Below, piece after piece: positions 1 to 6,021 of a stretch of DNA of 18,861 nucleotides; position 1 is the first letter of the stretch; every line of letters starts with the position of its first letter. The notes under the pieces are model-generated. The model searched no databases. It had not been told where the DNA came from and was given only the letters and a program-made list of their open reading frames with translations. The DNA is taken from positions 1 through 18,861 of the forward strand of contig JBCCRH010000062.1 in NCBI GenBank assembly GCA_039208045.1, read 5' to 3'. Both the position numbers and the translations under genes were made by a program. Source of the DNA: JBCCRH01 sp039208045. GTDB lineage: Bacteria > Bacteroidota > Bacteroidia > Chitinophagales > Saprospiraceae.

Positions 1-900
1 ATGGATGAGATCAGCTTTATTGCTACCCACATTGACGATGATGGGTTTGTGCGTTTTCACACCCTTGGTGGCTTCGATCCCAAGACCCTTACGGCTCAAC
101 GTGTGATTGTACATGGCAAAAAAGATTTGGTAGGGGTGATGGGCTCCAAACCCATCCACATTATGAAACCGGAGGAGCGTACCAAGCAAGTCCCTATCGT
201 CGATTATTTTATCGATCTGGGGATGACCAAAGAAGAGGTCGAAAAGTATGTTTCGGTGGGCGACCCTATTACACGGGAGCGGGAATTGATTGAGATGGGG
301 GACTGTGTAAATAGTAAGTCGATTGATAATCGGGTATCGGTGTATATTCTGATAGAGGCGCTAAAGGCGCTGAAAGAGGTGGAAGTACCGTATGATATTT
401 ACGGGGTATTTACGGTGCAAGAAGAAGTAGGCCTAAGAGGAGCTATTTCTGCCGCGCACCAGGTGAATCCCGACTTTGGCTTTGGCTTAGATGTGACAAT
501 TGCATTTGATGTGCCGGGAGCGATGCCACATGAAATGGTGACGCGACTTGGTAAGGGAGCGGCGATTAAAATCTTGGATGGCTCTGTGATTAGTGATTAC
601 CGGATGGTAGACTACTTAAAGCAGTTGGCCAATAAGCACAATATCAAGTGGCAACCAGAAATATTGCCAGCGGGCGGAACGGATACGGCAGGGGTGCAGC
701 GCTATGGTAAGAAAGGGGCAATTTCAGGGGCAATTTCCATCCCACTACGCCATATCCACCAAACCATTGAGCTAGCCCACAAAGAGGATATTCGCAATTG
801 TATCGATTTATTGACAGCTGCACTCAGCGAGCTAGATCAGTACAACTGGCGATTCAAAAATATTGATGCAGTATACAAAGACGAAGAAGACCTTTTCTAA
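1..900 (+). CDS. M42 family metallopeptidase (glutamyl aminopeptidase/TET-like), 5' end outside window
   Basis: This is a di-metal aminopeptidase of the M42 family, cytosolic enzymes that form large tetrahedral particles and trim peptides to amino acids. The window holds the last 299 residues of a family that is usually about 350-360 long. The first visible residues, MDEISF, match the internal H-M-D-E-I-G-F block, so the true start and the first metal-ligand histidine lie upstream and the ATG at base 1 is an internal Met. Visible active-site residues in window numbering are D109 (SIDNR, bridging metal), the E141-E142 pair (VQEEVG, catalytic base and ligand), D164 (GLDVT), the GGTDTAG block at 225-231 and H253 (RHIHQ). 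The dehydratase gene follows 12 bp later, so the two are probably co-transcribed. I see no frameshift or missing ligand in the visible part. Family assignment is firm; substrate preference cannot be read. Confidence 0.93.
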   Translation: MDEISFIATHIDDDGFVRFHTLGGFDPKTLTAQRVIVHGKKDLVGVMGSKPIHIMKPEERTKQVPIVDYFIDLGMTKEEVEKYVSVGDPITRERELIEMGDCVNSKSIDNRVSVYILIEALKALKEVEVPYDIYGVFTVQEEVGLRGAISAAHQVNPDFGFGLDVTIAFDVPGAMPHEMVTRLGKGAAIKILDGSVISDYRMVDYLKQLANKHNIKWQPEILPAGGTDTAGVQRYGKKGAISGAISIPLRHIHQTIELAHKEDIRNCIDLLTAALSELDQYNWRFKNIDAVYKDEEDLF

Positions 901-912
901 AACCAATAGAAT

Positions 913-1158
913 ATGTGGAAAGAAGAAGATAACAAACTTAAAGCTGTCTTTACCTTCAAGGATTTTATGGAGGCTTTTGGCTTTATGACAGAAGTGGCTT
1001 TTCATGCCGAAAAGCAAAACCACCACCCCAACTGGAGCAATGTGTGGAATACGGTGACTATCCACCTCAATACTCACGATGCTGGGGATATTGTTACTGA
1101 AAAAGACCATGCCTTGGCGAAAGCCATAGATGGAGTATACGCCAAATACCAGTCTTAA
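913..1158 (+). CDS. pterin-4a-carbinolamine dehydratase (PCD/DCoH family)
   Basis: The enzyme dehydrates 4a-hydroxytetrahydropterin, regenerating the pterin cofactor of aromatic amino acid hydroxylases. The family signature is complete: F-x-F-x-x-F at 13-18, VAFHAEKQNHHPNW at 28-41 with the catalytic H37-H38-P39 and W41, then LNTHD at 52-56 and a TEKDHALA helix. At 81 residues it lacks the roughly 20-residue N-terminal extension of many homologues. Short bacteroidete forms starting MW-x-E are common, so I read it as complete. There is no Shine-Dalgarno sequence before the ATG. Its TAA stop overlaps the next gene's ATG by one base (TAATG), which implies translational coupling to the aminotransferase. 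No phenylalanine hydroxylase gene is in the window, so the physiological partner is unknown. Some family members bind moonlighting partners instead. Confidence 0.93.
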   Translation: MWKEEDNKLKAVFTFKDFMEAFGFMTEVAFHAEKQNHHPNWSNVWNTVTIHLNTHDAGDIVTEKDHALAKAIDGVYAKYQS

Positions 1159-2300
1159 TGGAGCTTCAATCCAAGTTGCCCACCGTAGGCACGACGATCT
1201 TCTCTGTGATGTCCGCTTTGGCGCGCAAACACGAGGCTATCAATCTATCGCAGGGCTTCCCCAACTATTCCTCTGACCATCGCTTGCTAGAGCTGACGAA
1301 TGCCTATATGCAAAAGGGCTATAATCAATACGCACCGATGATTGGCGTACAGCTGTTGCGCGAGCGCATTGTACAGAAAGTAGAAAAGCTATACGGCGCA
1401 AAAGTACATCCAGAGCAGGAGATAACGATCACGGTCGGAGCAACGGAGGCCATTTTCACCGCGATCACTGCGGTGGTGCATCCGGGGGATGAGGTGATCA
1501 TTATTGAGCCAGCTTATGATTCTTATCAACCAGCAATCGAGCTGGCTGGGGGCAAGGTAATTTGCTACGAGCTAGCCGCTCCCGACTATCGGGTGGATTG
1601 GGAGAAAATGGCGGGGCTAGTCTCGGAAAAGACTCGAATGATTATCATCAATACTCCGCAAAACCCGACAGGCAAGACCTTTTCGGCGCAGGACATGGAG
1701 GCCTTGCGTAAGTTGGTACGAGCTACCAATATTTTGATTCTCAGTGATGAAGTATACGAGCATCTCATCTATGATGGTCGGGAGCATCAGAGTGTGCTGC
1801 GTTATCCTGATTTATGGGAGCGGAGCTTTGTGAGTTTTTCTTTTGGAAAAACTTTCCACAATACGGGCTGGCGCATTGGCTATTGCTTAGCCCCTGCTTT
1901 TTTGATGAAAGAGTTTAGGAAGGTGCATCAGTTCAATGTTTTTTCCATTATGACGCCCATCCAGCATGCCTTGGCGGACTTTTTGGAAGAGCCTGCTTCG
2001 TATATGGGACTTAGTGATTTCTACCAGCAAAAGCGTGATTTCTTGCTAGAGGCGATGGAGGGTTCTCGCTTTCGGCCACTAGCCTGCGAAGGAACGTATT
2101 TCTGCTTATTCGATTACAGCGAAATTAGCGAAGCCTCAGATGTAGATTTTGCCAAGCAGATGACCACAGACTACGGCGTTGCAGCTATACCCGTTTCTGC
2201 TTTTTATGCCAATGGTAGGGATGAGCGGGTGATTCGCCTATGTTTTGCAAAGACCGAGGAAGTGTTGGAGCAGGCCGGAGAGCTATTACAAAAGGTTTAG
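1158..2300 (+). CDS. PLP-dependent class I aminotransferase, methionine/kynurenine aminotransferase-like
   Basis: This is a fold-type I aminotransferase that moves an amino group to a 2-oxo acid using pyridoxal phosphate. All landmarks are present: SQGFPNY at 31-37, NQYAP at 56-60, TVGATEAI at 92-99 (phosphate and ring contacts), NTPQNPTG at 165-172 with N169, LSDEVY at 195-200 with D197 and Y200, the Schiff-base lysine K231 in SFGKTFHNTGWRIGY, and R360 for the substrate carboxylate. The 380-residue length and the SQGFPNY and KTFHNTGWRIGY blocks resemble the YbdL methionine aminotransferase/KAT subgroup. Its ATG overlaps the stop of the dehydratase. Its TAG stop overlaps the stop of the opposing DUF3109 gene, so no terminator fits between them. 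The general function is secure; the exact substrate (methionine, kynurenine, phenylalanine) is inferred from subgroup resemblance. Confidence 0.92.
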   Translation: MELQSKLPTVGTTIFSVMSALARKHEAINLSQGFPNYSSDHRLLELTNAYMQKGYNQYAPMIGVQLLRERIVQKVEKLYGAKVHPEQEITITVGATEAIFTAITAVVHPGDEVIIIEPAYDSYQPAIELAGGKVICYELAAPDYRVDWEKMAGLVSEKTRMIIINTPQNPTGKTFSAQDMEALRKLVRATNILILSDEVYEHLIYDGREHQSVLRYPDLWERSFVSFSFGKTFHNTGWRIGYCLAPAFLMKEFRKVHQFNVFSIMTPIQHALADFLEEPASYMGLSDFYQQKRDFLLEAMEGSRFRPLACEGTYFCLFDYSEISEASDVDFAKQMTTDYGVAAIPVSAFYANGRDERVIRLCFAKTEEVLEQAGELLQKV

Positions 2301-2875
2301 GCTTTTAAATGTTCCGCCGCGGCTTCTAGTTCTTCATAGAAGTCTTCTCCATACTTGCGTATAATTGCTGCTTTCGCAAAACGAAAAACAGGCATTTGTT
2401 CCTGCTTGCCTTTCTCACAAGCGGCGCTACAAATATCCCAGCGGTCATAATTGAGCGCTTCAAAGTCGGTCTGCTTATCGGCCTTTACCCGTATAGGGTA
2501 GAGGTGGCAGGAGATCGGTTTTCTAAAGTCAATTTTTCCAGCATTGTAAGCTTGCTCGATACCACACTGAGCAGTACCGGTGCGATCGTAAGTCATGTAA
2601 GCGCAAGGGCCGTTGTTGATAAGCGGGGTGCTAAATACGTCTGCCTCTTTAGTGAAAACAGCCGTGCCCTGCTCCTCTACTGCTTGGATGCCTGCTGGTG
2701 AAATGAACGGTTTTACTTGCTCATAAATCCGCTGTAGCGTGTGCAGCTCTTCATCTTCGAGTGGCGCACCATAGTCACCTTCCCAACAGCACGCTCCTTT
2801 GCAGGCGGTGAGATTGCACATAAACTGCTCCTCTACAACATCAAGGCTAATTAATTTATCTTGGACGATAAGCAC
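2297..2875 (-). CDS. DUF3109 family cysteine-rich protein (YkgJ-like)
   Basis: This 192-residue protein belongs to the DUF3109 family, common in Bacteroidota and of unknown function. It resembles the YkgJ-type putative metal-chelating cysteine proteins. It has nine cysteines: C20, C25, C29 and C30 in the N-terminal CNLTACKGACC block, C91 and C104 around the PCAYM segment, C123 in ISCHLYPIR, and C149 and C153 in the DICSAAC block. Such spacing suits a zinc site or iron-sulfur cluster, but the ligand is not established. The start is a GTG. It is preferred because the protein then begins at the family position (about 20 residues before the first Cys) and the next in-frame Met at 19 would leave almost nothing before it. 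The gene converges on the aminotransferase with a 4-bp stop-to-stop overlap. A large palindromic element ends about 20 bp upstream of the start and may carry its promoter. Confidence 0.88.
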   Translation of the reverse strand: MLIVQDKLISLDVVEEQFMCNLTACKGACCWEGDYGAPLEDEELHTLQRIYEQVKPFISPAGIQAVEEQGTAVFTKEADVFSTPLINNGPCAYMTYDRTGTAQCGIEQAYNAGKIDFRKPISCHLYPIRVKADKQTDFEALNYDRWDICSAACEKGKQEQMPVFRFAKAAIIRKYGEDFYEELEAAAEHLKA

Positions 2876-2895
2876 AGTGTGAAATTTTTAGCTAG

Positions 2896-3054
2896 GTAAC
2901 AGCCAAAGAATAAGTTCCGCATTTTGGCAAGGGGATTTTGCTCTAAGACAAGGCGAAAAACGCAGGCGATGCCTTAGCATCGGCGAGGCTTTTCAACGCA
3001 GTATTGGAGCAAAAGAGCCAGCCATAAATCGAGAAGTTATTGTTTGACTGTTAC
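2896..3054. repeat. 159-bp imperfect palindromic element, MITE-like or large intergenic repeat
   Basis: The outer arms 2896-2917 and 3033-3054 are inverted copies matching at 19 of 22 positions (GTAACAGCCAAAG against GTAACAGTCAAAC). Pairing continues inward in patches: TTTTGCTC at 2936-2943 faces GAGCAAAA at 3007-3014, and GATGC at 2968-2972 faces GCATC at 2977-2981 around a 4-base loop. The symmetry centre, about 2975, is the same for the outer arms and the inner stem, so the whole element could fold as one long hairpin. It encodes no protein. The structure fits a non-autonomous mobile element or a dispersed bacteroidete intergenic repeat. There is only one copy here, so dispersal is inferred. 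Confidence 0.75.
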
Positions 3055-3076
3055 TAATATACAGTGTGTACCAAAC

Positions 3077-3115
3077 AAAAAAAGGCAAAACTCGTTTCGA
3101 ATTTTGCCTTTTTTT
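3077..3115 (-). terminator. bidirectional rho-independent terminator after the distal ArsR gene
   Basis: An 11-bp stem with one mismatch, 3084-3094 against 3098-3108, closes on a TTT loop. It is flanked by seven A on the left and seven T on the right, so it gives a U-tract on either strand. It lies 17-55 bases past the stop of the minus-strand ArsR gene at 3132 and should end that transcript. It would also insulate the palindromic element. Confidence 0.85.
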
Positions 3116-3131
3116 GTCAGAATGAGAGCTC

Positions 3132-3440
3132 CTAGTTTTCTTCCAAGAACCCATTTATTGCAGTAACGGTATTATTTACTCGATCGTAGTTGATGCTGTA
3201 GTAGATAAATTTCCCTTCTCTACGTGTGTCTACCAGTCCAGCCAGTCGCAAAATGCGAAGGTGCTGCGAGGTAATCGATTGTTCCAAATTCAACGTGTTG
3301 TAAATTTTGTTCACGTTAATCAGATCATTTTGGTCGATGAACTCCATGATCTTCATGCGTAGTGGATGAGCTAATGCTCGAAGAATTTCAGCTGACTCAT
3401 GCAGCTTCTCTTGGTTAATGTTTACCCTAGTTTTTCTCAT
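3132..3440 (-). CDS. ArsR-type winged-helix transcriptional repressor (first of a pair)
   Basis: This 102-residue DNA-binding protein has the compact ArsR/SmtB fold. LRALAHPLRMKIMEFI at 20-35 is the family entry helix, EQSITSQHLRILRLAGLV at 53-70 is the helix-turn-helix, and the RREGKFIYYSI segment is the beta-wing. There is no cysteine at all, and the alpha-3 site usually holding the ELCVC metal motif reads YNTLNLEQS, so classical arsenic or cadmium sensing is unlikely. It is about half identical by eye, across the core, to the neighbouring ArsR gene at 3594-3983. It has its own promoter-like box upstream and a strong terminator downstream, so it appears to be a single-gene unit. It is not adjacent to any efflux or metal-resistance gene, so its targets and signal are unknown. 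Confidence 0.9.
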   Translation of the reverse strand: MRKTRVNINQEKLHESAEILRALAHPLRMKIMEFIDQNDLINVNKIYNTLNLEQSITSQHLRILRLAGLVDTRREGKFIYYSINYDRVNNTVTAINGFLEEN

Positions 3441-3474
3441 AGTAAAAAATTGAAAAAATATTAAATATGTATAG

Positions 3475-3504
3475 CAAATATGGGTTTTTTTTTCATTTTT
3501 TCAA
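3475..3504 (-). promoter_or_regulatory. putative bacteroidete-type promoter of the ArsR gene at 3132-3440
   Basis: Read on the minus strand, TTG (3502-3504, within a TTTG) is followed after 19 bases by CATATTTG (3475-3482), one mismatch from the TAnnTTTG -7 consensus. A start a few bases downstream would leave a leader of about 30 nt before the ATG at 3440. Spacing and distance fit; function is inferred. Confidence 0.42.
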
Positions 3505-3517
3505 AGTGCAGAAATAA

Positions 3518-3552
3518 AAAATGCTGTAAACCACCTTGATTTACAGCATTTT
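3518..3552 (-). terminator. rho-independent terminator after the proximal ArsR gene
   Basis: A perfect 13-bp stem, 3518-3530 against 3540-3552, encloses a 9-base loop. On the minus strand it is followed by a T-rich run (TTATTTC after TTTT in the stem). It starts about 40 bases past the stop at 3594. It separates the two ArsR genes into independent transcripts. Confidence 0.8.
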
Positions 3553-3593
3553 CTGATGACAAGAATCACGTATGTGATAAAGTGATAATACGA

Positions 3594-3983
3594 TCAGATT
3601 ACCAATTCTTCTACCAGTCTAGAAATATGTGCCAAACGATCTTTGTCGAGCGAATAGTTAATAAACTTTCCTTGGCGCTCCGTAATCACGACTCCTGCTC
3701 TTCTTAAGATAGCGAGGTGTTGAGAGGCTACGGATTGTTCTAAACGCAGTTTGATATATATATCGGTAACGGTCATGCTGCCGTTTTCTTCGAGCAAGTC
3801 GATAATGCGCTGCCTTAATTTGTGGTTGACGGCCCGCAACACCAACACTGCCTTTCGAAGCTCGGCATAGTCAAGCTGAATGTCTTCGTTACCTTTTTTC
3901 AAAGTAACGGATTCATTTTTTTGCTTTCTCATTTTTTGATGTGCTTTTCTCTGATTAGTGAATTTTTTCTTTGTGTACCCCAA
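3594..3983 (-). CDS. ArsR-type winged-helix transcriptional repressor (second of a pair)
   Basis: This is a paralogue of the repressor at 3132-3440. The winged-helix core is clear: LRAVNHKLRQRIIDLL at 48-63, EQSVASQHLAILRRAGVV at 82-99 and the RQGKFINYSL wing. It also has no cysteine, so it lacks the usual metal site. The frame opens at 3983 and gives 129 residues with a Lys/Arg-rich N-terminus. A second Met at residue 18 (start 3932) begins MRKQ, resembling the MRKT start of the paralogue, and follows an A-rich stretch, so the true protein may have 112 residues. It has its own terminator downstream and a TATATTTG box upstream. The ligand and regulated genes cannot be read. The gene and its flanks look more AT-rich than the surroundings. 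Confidence 0.88.
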   Translation of the reverse strand: MGYTKKKFTNQRKAHQKMRKQKNESVTLKKGNEDIQLDYAELRKAVLVLRAVNHKLRQRIIDLLEENGSMTVTDIYIKLRLEQSVASQHLAILRRAGVVITERQGKFINYSLDKDRLAHISRLVEELVI

Positions 3984-4056
3984 ATACTATACCAAAAATA
4001 TTATTAAGGAAAATTTTAAGATGTAAATCCTTTGAAATTCCTTTATTTACTTACTA

Positions 4057-4064
4057 CAAATATA
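4057..4064 (-). promoter_or_regulatory. putative -7 box for the ArsR gene at 3594-3983
   Basis: The minus strand reads TATATTTG here, an exact match to TAnnTTTG. It lies in the 150-bp AT-rich gap between tsaB and the ArsR gene. No clear TTG box was found at the right distance, so the call is weak. The rest of the gap shows no gene or convincing hairpin. Confidence 0.33.
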
Positions 4065-4133
4065 AGAAATATTTGCATAATAAAAATATATAAGAATGTT
4101 TTAATTGTTTACTAACAGCATTATCAGCGTTTA

Positions 4134-4829
4134 TTACAGCCGCTTTTTAGGCGTCGTAATATTGGGTGGCTTGAGGTAGGTAGGCTCAAAATAAGCTAGC
4201 GATTCAAAGTGTTGTTGCTCCCATTTTTGCATGGCAATAGGGATCAGGTTGCGGGCGGCGCACCGTATACTTTCGTAAAATATATCCTGCTGTGGCAAAA
4301 TGCTTTGGCACTTCTCCGCTCCATTTCCTGAAAGGAGGAGTGATTTACCTGTTTGTAGCAGCTCATTAAAGCTCTCCTCATTGATGATGGCTGCATGTAC
4401 CGGCTCTATGGTCGAACCATCTCCGTCATAATAAGCAGTGTATACTTCCATCCGACGTGCATCAATCATAGGAATATATATGGCATTAGGCTGCGGGTGT
4501 GTAGCAATGGTAGCTAGCGCGATAGCATGCAGGGTATCCACTGCAAGGAGTGGCTTTTGAAGCGCATAGCAGATGCCTTTTGCTGTTGCTGTACCAATGC
4601 GGAGGGCGGTGTAAGAGCCCGGGCCTGCGCTCAGCGCAATCGCATCTAGGTCCGTAAGTGTTAACTTTGCTGCTTCGCAGCATTCTTGTATTTGTAGCGT
4701 AAGTTGCTCTCCATGTACAAAGGGCGCATCAGCTGTTACTTCGCTCAGTAGCTTGCCTTGCTGGCTAATGCCTACCGAGCAAATATCAGTAGCCGTTTCT
4801 AAAAGTAATATGTTTGGTGATGTGCTCAT
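4134..4829 (-). CDS. tsaB: tRNA t6A biosynthesis protein TsaB
   Basis: TsaB is the non-catalytic scaffold that dimerises with TsaD and, with TsaC/TsaE, makes N6-threonylcarbamoyladenosine at position 37 of ANN-decoding tRNAs. The 231-residue length is typical. Family blocks are visible: ILLLETATDICSVGI at 7-21 (the ASKHA phosphate-1-like strand), LSAGPGSYTALRIG at 66-79 and the MIDARRMEVYTA strand at 121-132. TsaD would carry the HxxxH metal site absent here, so this is not TsaD. The gene is divergent from prfA with a 90-bp gap to the prfA ATG. A TTG-17-TACCTTTA promoter-like arrangement precedes it. The ArsR genes lie downstream on the same strand, but a 150-bp gap with its own promoter-like box suggests they are separate. 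Confidence 0.94.
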   Translation of the reverse strand: MSTSPNILLLETATDICSVGISQQGKLLSEVTADAPFVHGEQLTLQIQECCEAAKLTLTDLDAIALSAGPGSYTALRIGTATAKGICYALQKPLLAVDTLHAIALATIATHPQPNAIYIPMIDARRMEVYTAYYDGDGSTIEPVHAAIINEESFNELLQTGKSLLLSGNGAEKCQSILPQQDIFYESIRCAARNLIPIAMQKWEQQHFESLAYFEPTYLKPPNITTPKKRL

Positions 4830-4839
4830 AAATGGAGCT

Positions 4840-4867
4840 TAAAGGTAAGAACTTAAAAATTTACCAA
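4840..4867 (-). promoter_or_regulatory. putative tsaB promoter
   Basis: On the minus strand TTG (4865-4867) is followed after 17 bases by TACCTTTA (4840-4847), one base off TAnnTTTG. It ends about 11 bases before the tsaB ATG, so the leader would be very short or absent. It sits in the intergenic region shared with the divergent prfA. Confidence 0.38.
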
Positions 4868-4896
4868 CAGGAATTACTTCCTTTCTCTAGAAGTAC

Positions 4897-4904
4897 TAAT
4901 TTTG
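4897..4904 (+). promoter_or_regulatory. putative -7 box of prfA
   Basis: TAATTTTG is an exact match to TAnnTTTG. It ends 15 bases before the ATG at 4920, implying a short leader. This placement argues against translation starting at the in-frame TTG at 4902, which lies inside the box. The -33 element is not obvious. Confidence 0.4.
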
Positions 4905-4919
4905 CAGAAAGCACTTTGC

Positions 4920-5999
4920 ATGGTTGATAAATTAGAAGCAATACAGGATAGATACTTTTATTTGGAGGAACAACTCGCCGATCCATCCGTCATTTCGGAT
5001 ATGTCCAGGTACAAGAAAGTTAGTAAGGAATACAAAGATCTGAAGCCAGTAGTAGAGGCATTCAATAACTACAAGGAGATACTCGGTAATATCGAGACGG
5101 CGCGCGAAATGCAACAGGAAGACGATCCTGATATGCGTGAGATGGCACAGGCAGAGTTGGAAGAACTTTTGCCACAGCAAGAAGCCATTGAAGAGGCAAT
5201 AAAGGTACTGCTGATACCTAAGGATCCCGAAGATACCAAGGATGTTATCTTTGAAATTCGCTCAGGGACGGGCGGAGATGAGGCCAGCATTTTTGCAGGT
5301 GATTTATACAAAATGTATACGCGCTATTTTGAGGCGCAGGGCTGGAAGTCAGAAGTGCTTGATATCAACGAAGGAACGCAGGGTGGATACAATAAGCTGG
5401 TGCTGGAAATCGAAGGAGAGGAGGTGTTTGGAAAACTTAAGTTTGAGTCCGGTGCTCACCGCGTTCAGCGGGTACCCAAGACGGAGTCGCAAGGGCGGGT
5501 ACACACTTCAGCTGCTACCGTAGCGGTAATCCCGAAGCTAGAGCTACAAGATGTTGACATTAATAAGGCTGACCTAAAAATCGATACGTACCGCTCTTCA
5601 GGAGCTGGTGGGCAGCACGTTAACAAGACCGAATCTGCGGTGCGCATCACGCATTTGCCGACAGGCGTAGTATCAGAAAGCCAAGATGGCCGCTCACAGA
5701 TCAAGAACCGCGAAATTGCCATGCAGCGCTTGGCCGCTAAGATTAGCGAAATGCGCAAGGCAGAGCACTTCAGCAAAATGGCCAAGCAACGAAAATCATT
5801 GGTAGGTTCAGGAGACCGCTCGGATAAGGTAAGAACCTATAACTACCCTCAGAATCGTGTAACAGATCACCGGCTAGAAGGGGATTCCAAGAATCACTCC
5901 TTGCAGAATGTAATGGATGGTGCCTTGGAGCCAATTATTGAGGCGCTTCAAGTAGCGGAGAATGCAGAAAAAATGAAGGCAGGCGCTACAGACGAATAA
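4920..5999 (+). CDS. prfA: peptide chain release factor 1
   Basis: RF1 recognises UAA and UAG stop codons and triggers peptide release on the ribosome. The GGQ catalytic motif is at 230-232 (SSGAGGQHVNKTES). The stop-codon-reading PxT tripeptide is P186-K187-T188, in the block VPKTESQGRVHTSAAT; RF2 would have SPF here, so this is RF1. The N-terminal coiled region (1-100) and the IRSGTGGDEA segment (113-122) are standard. I chose the ATG at 4920 (MVDKLEAIQD, 359 residues) over the in-frame TTG at 4902, because the family starts here and the TTG overlaps a promoter-like box. The glutamine of GGQ is the usual PrmC methylation target; prmC is not in the window. The gene is convergent with the large outer-membrane gene, with a gap of only 22 bp. 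Confidence 0.97.
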   Translation: MVDKLEAIQDRYFYLEEQLADPSVISDMSRYKKVSKEYKDLKPVVEAFNNYKEILGNIETAREMQQEDDPDMREMAQAELEELLPQQEAIEEAIKVLLIPKDPEDTKDVIFEIRSGTGGDEASIFAGDLYKMYTRYFEAQGWKSEVLDINEGTQGGYNKLVLEIEGEEVFGKLKFESGAHRVQRVPKTESQGRVHTSAATVAVIPKLELQDVDINKADLKIDTYRSSGAGGQHVNKTESAVRITHLPTGVVSESQDGRSQIKNREIAMQRLAAKISEMRKAEHFSKMAKQRKSLVGSGDRSDKVRTYNYPQNRVTDHRLEGDSKNHSLQNVMDGALEPIIEALQVAENAEKMKAGATDE

Positions 6000-6021
6000 G
6001 CCCCTGCCTCCACTTTCGTTT

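Noticed and set aside
832..1110. 92-codon minus-strand open frame over the dehydratase
   Set aside because: The dehydratase on the plus strand has the full family signature.
4090..4136. Possible hairpin AACAGC...GCGTT downstream of tsaB
   Set aside because: The stem is short and interrupted, with no convincing U-tract on the minus strand.
5475..5483. RF1 tripeptide reads PKT instead of PAT or PVT
   Set aside because: The middle residue varies in RF1; P and T are kept and the surrounding block is normal.
5977..6009. AGGCAGG/CCTGCCT hairpin at the prfA end
   Set aside because: Seven-base stem with a 19-base loop partly inside the coding region and no T-run; too weak to call a terminator.
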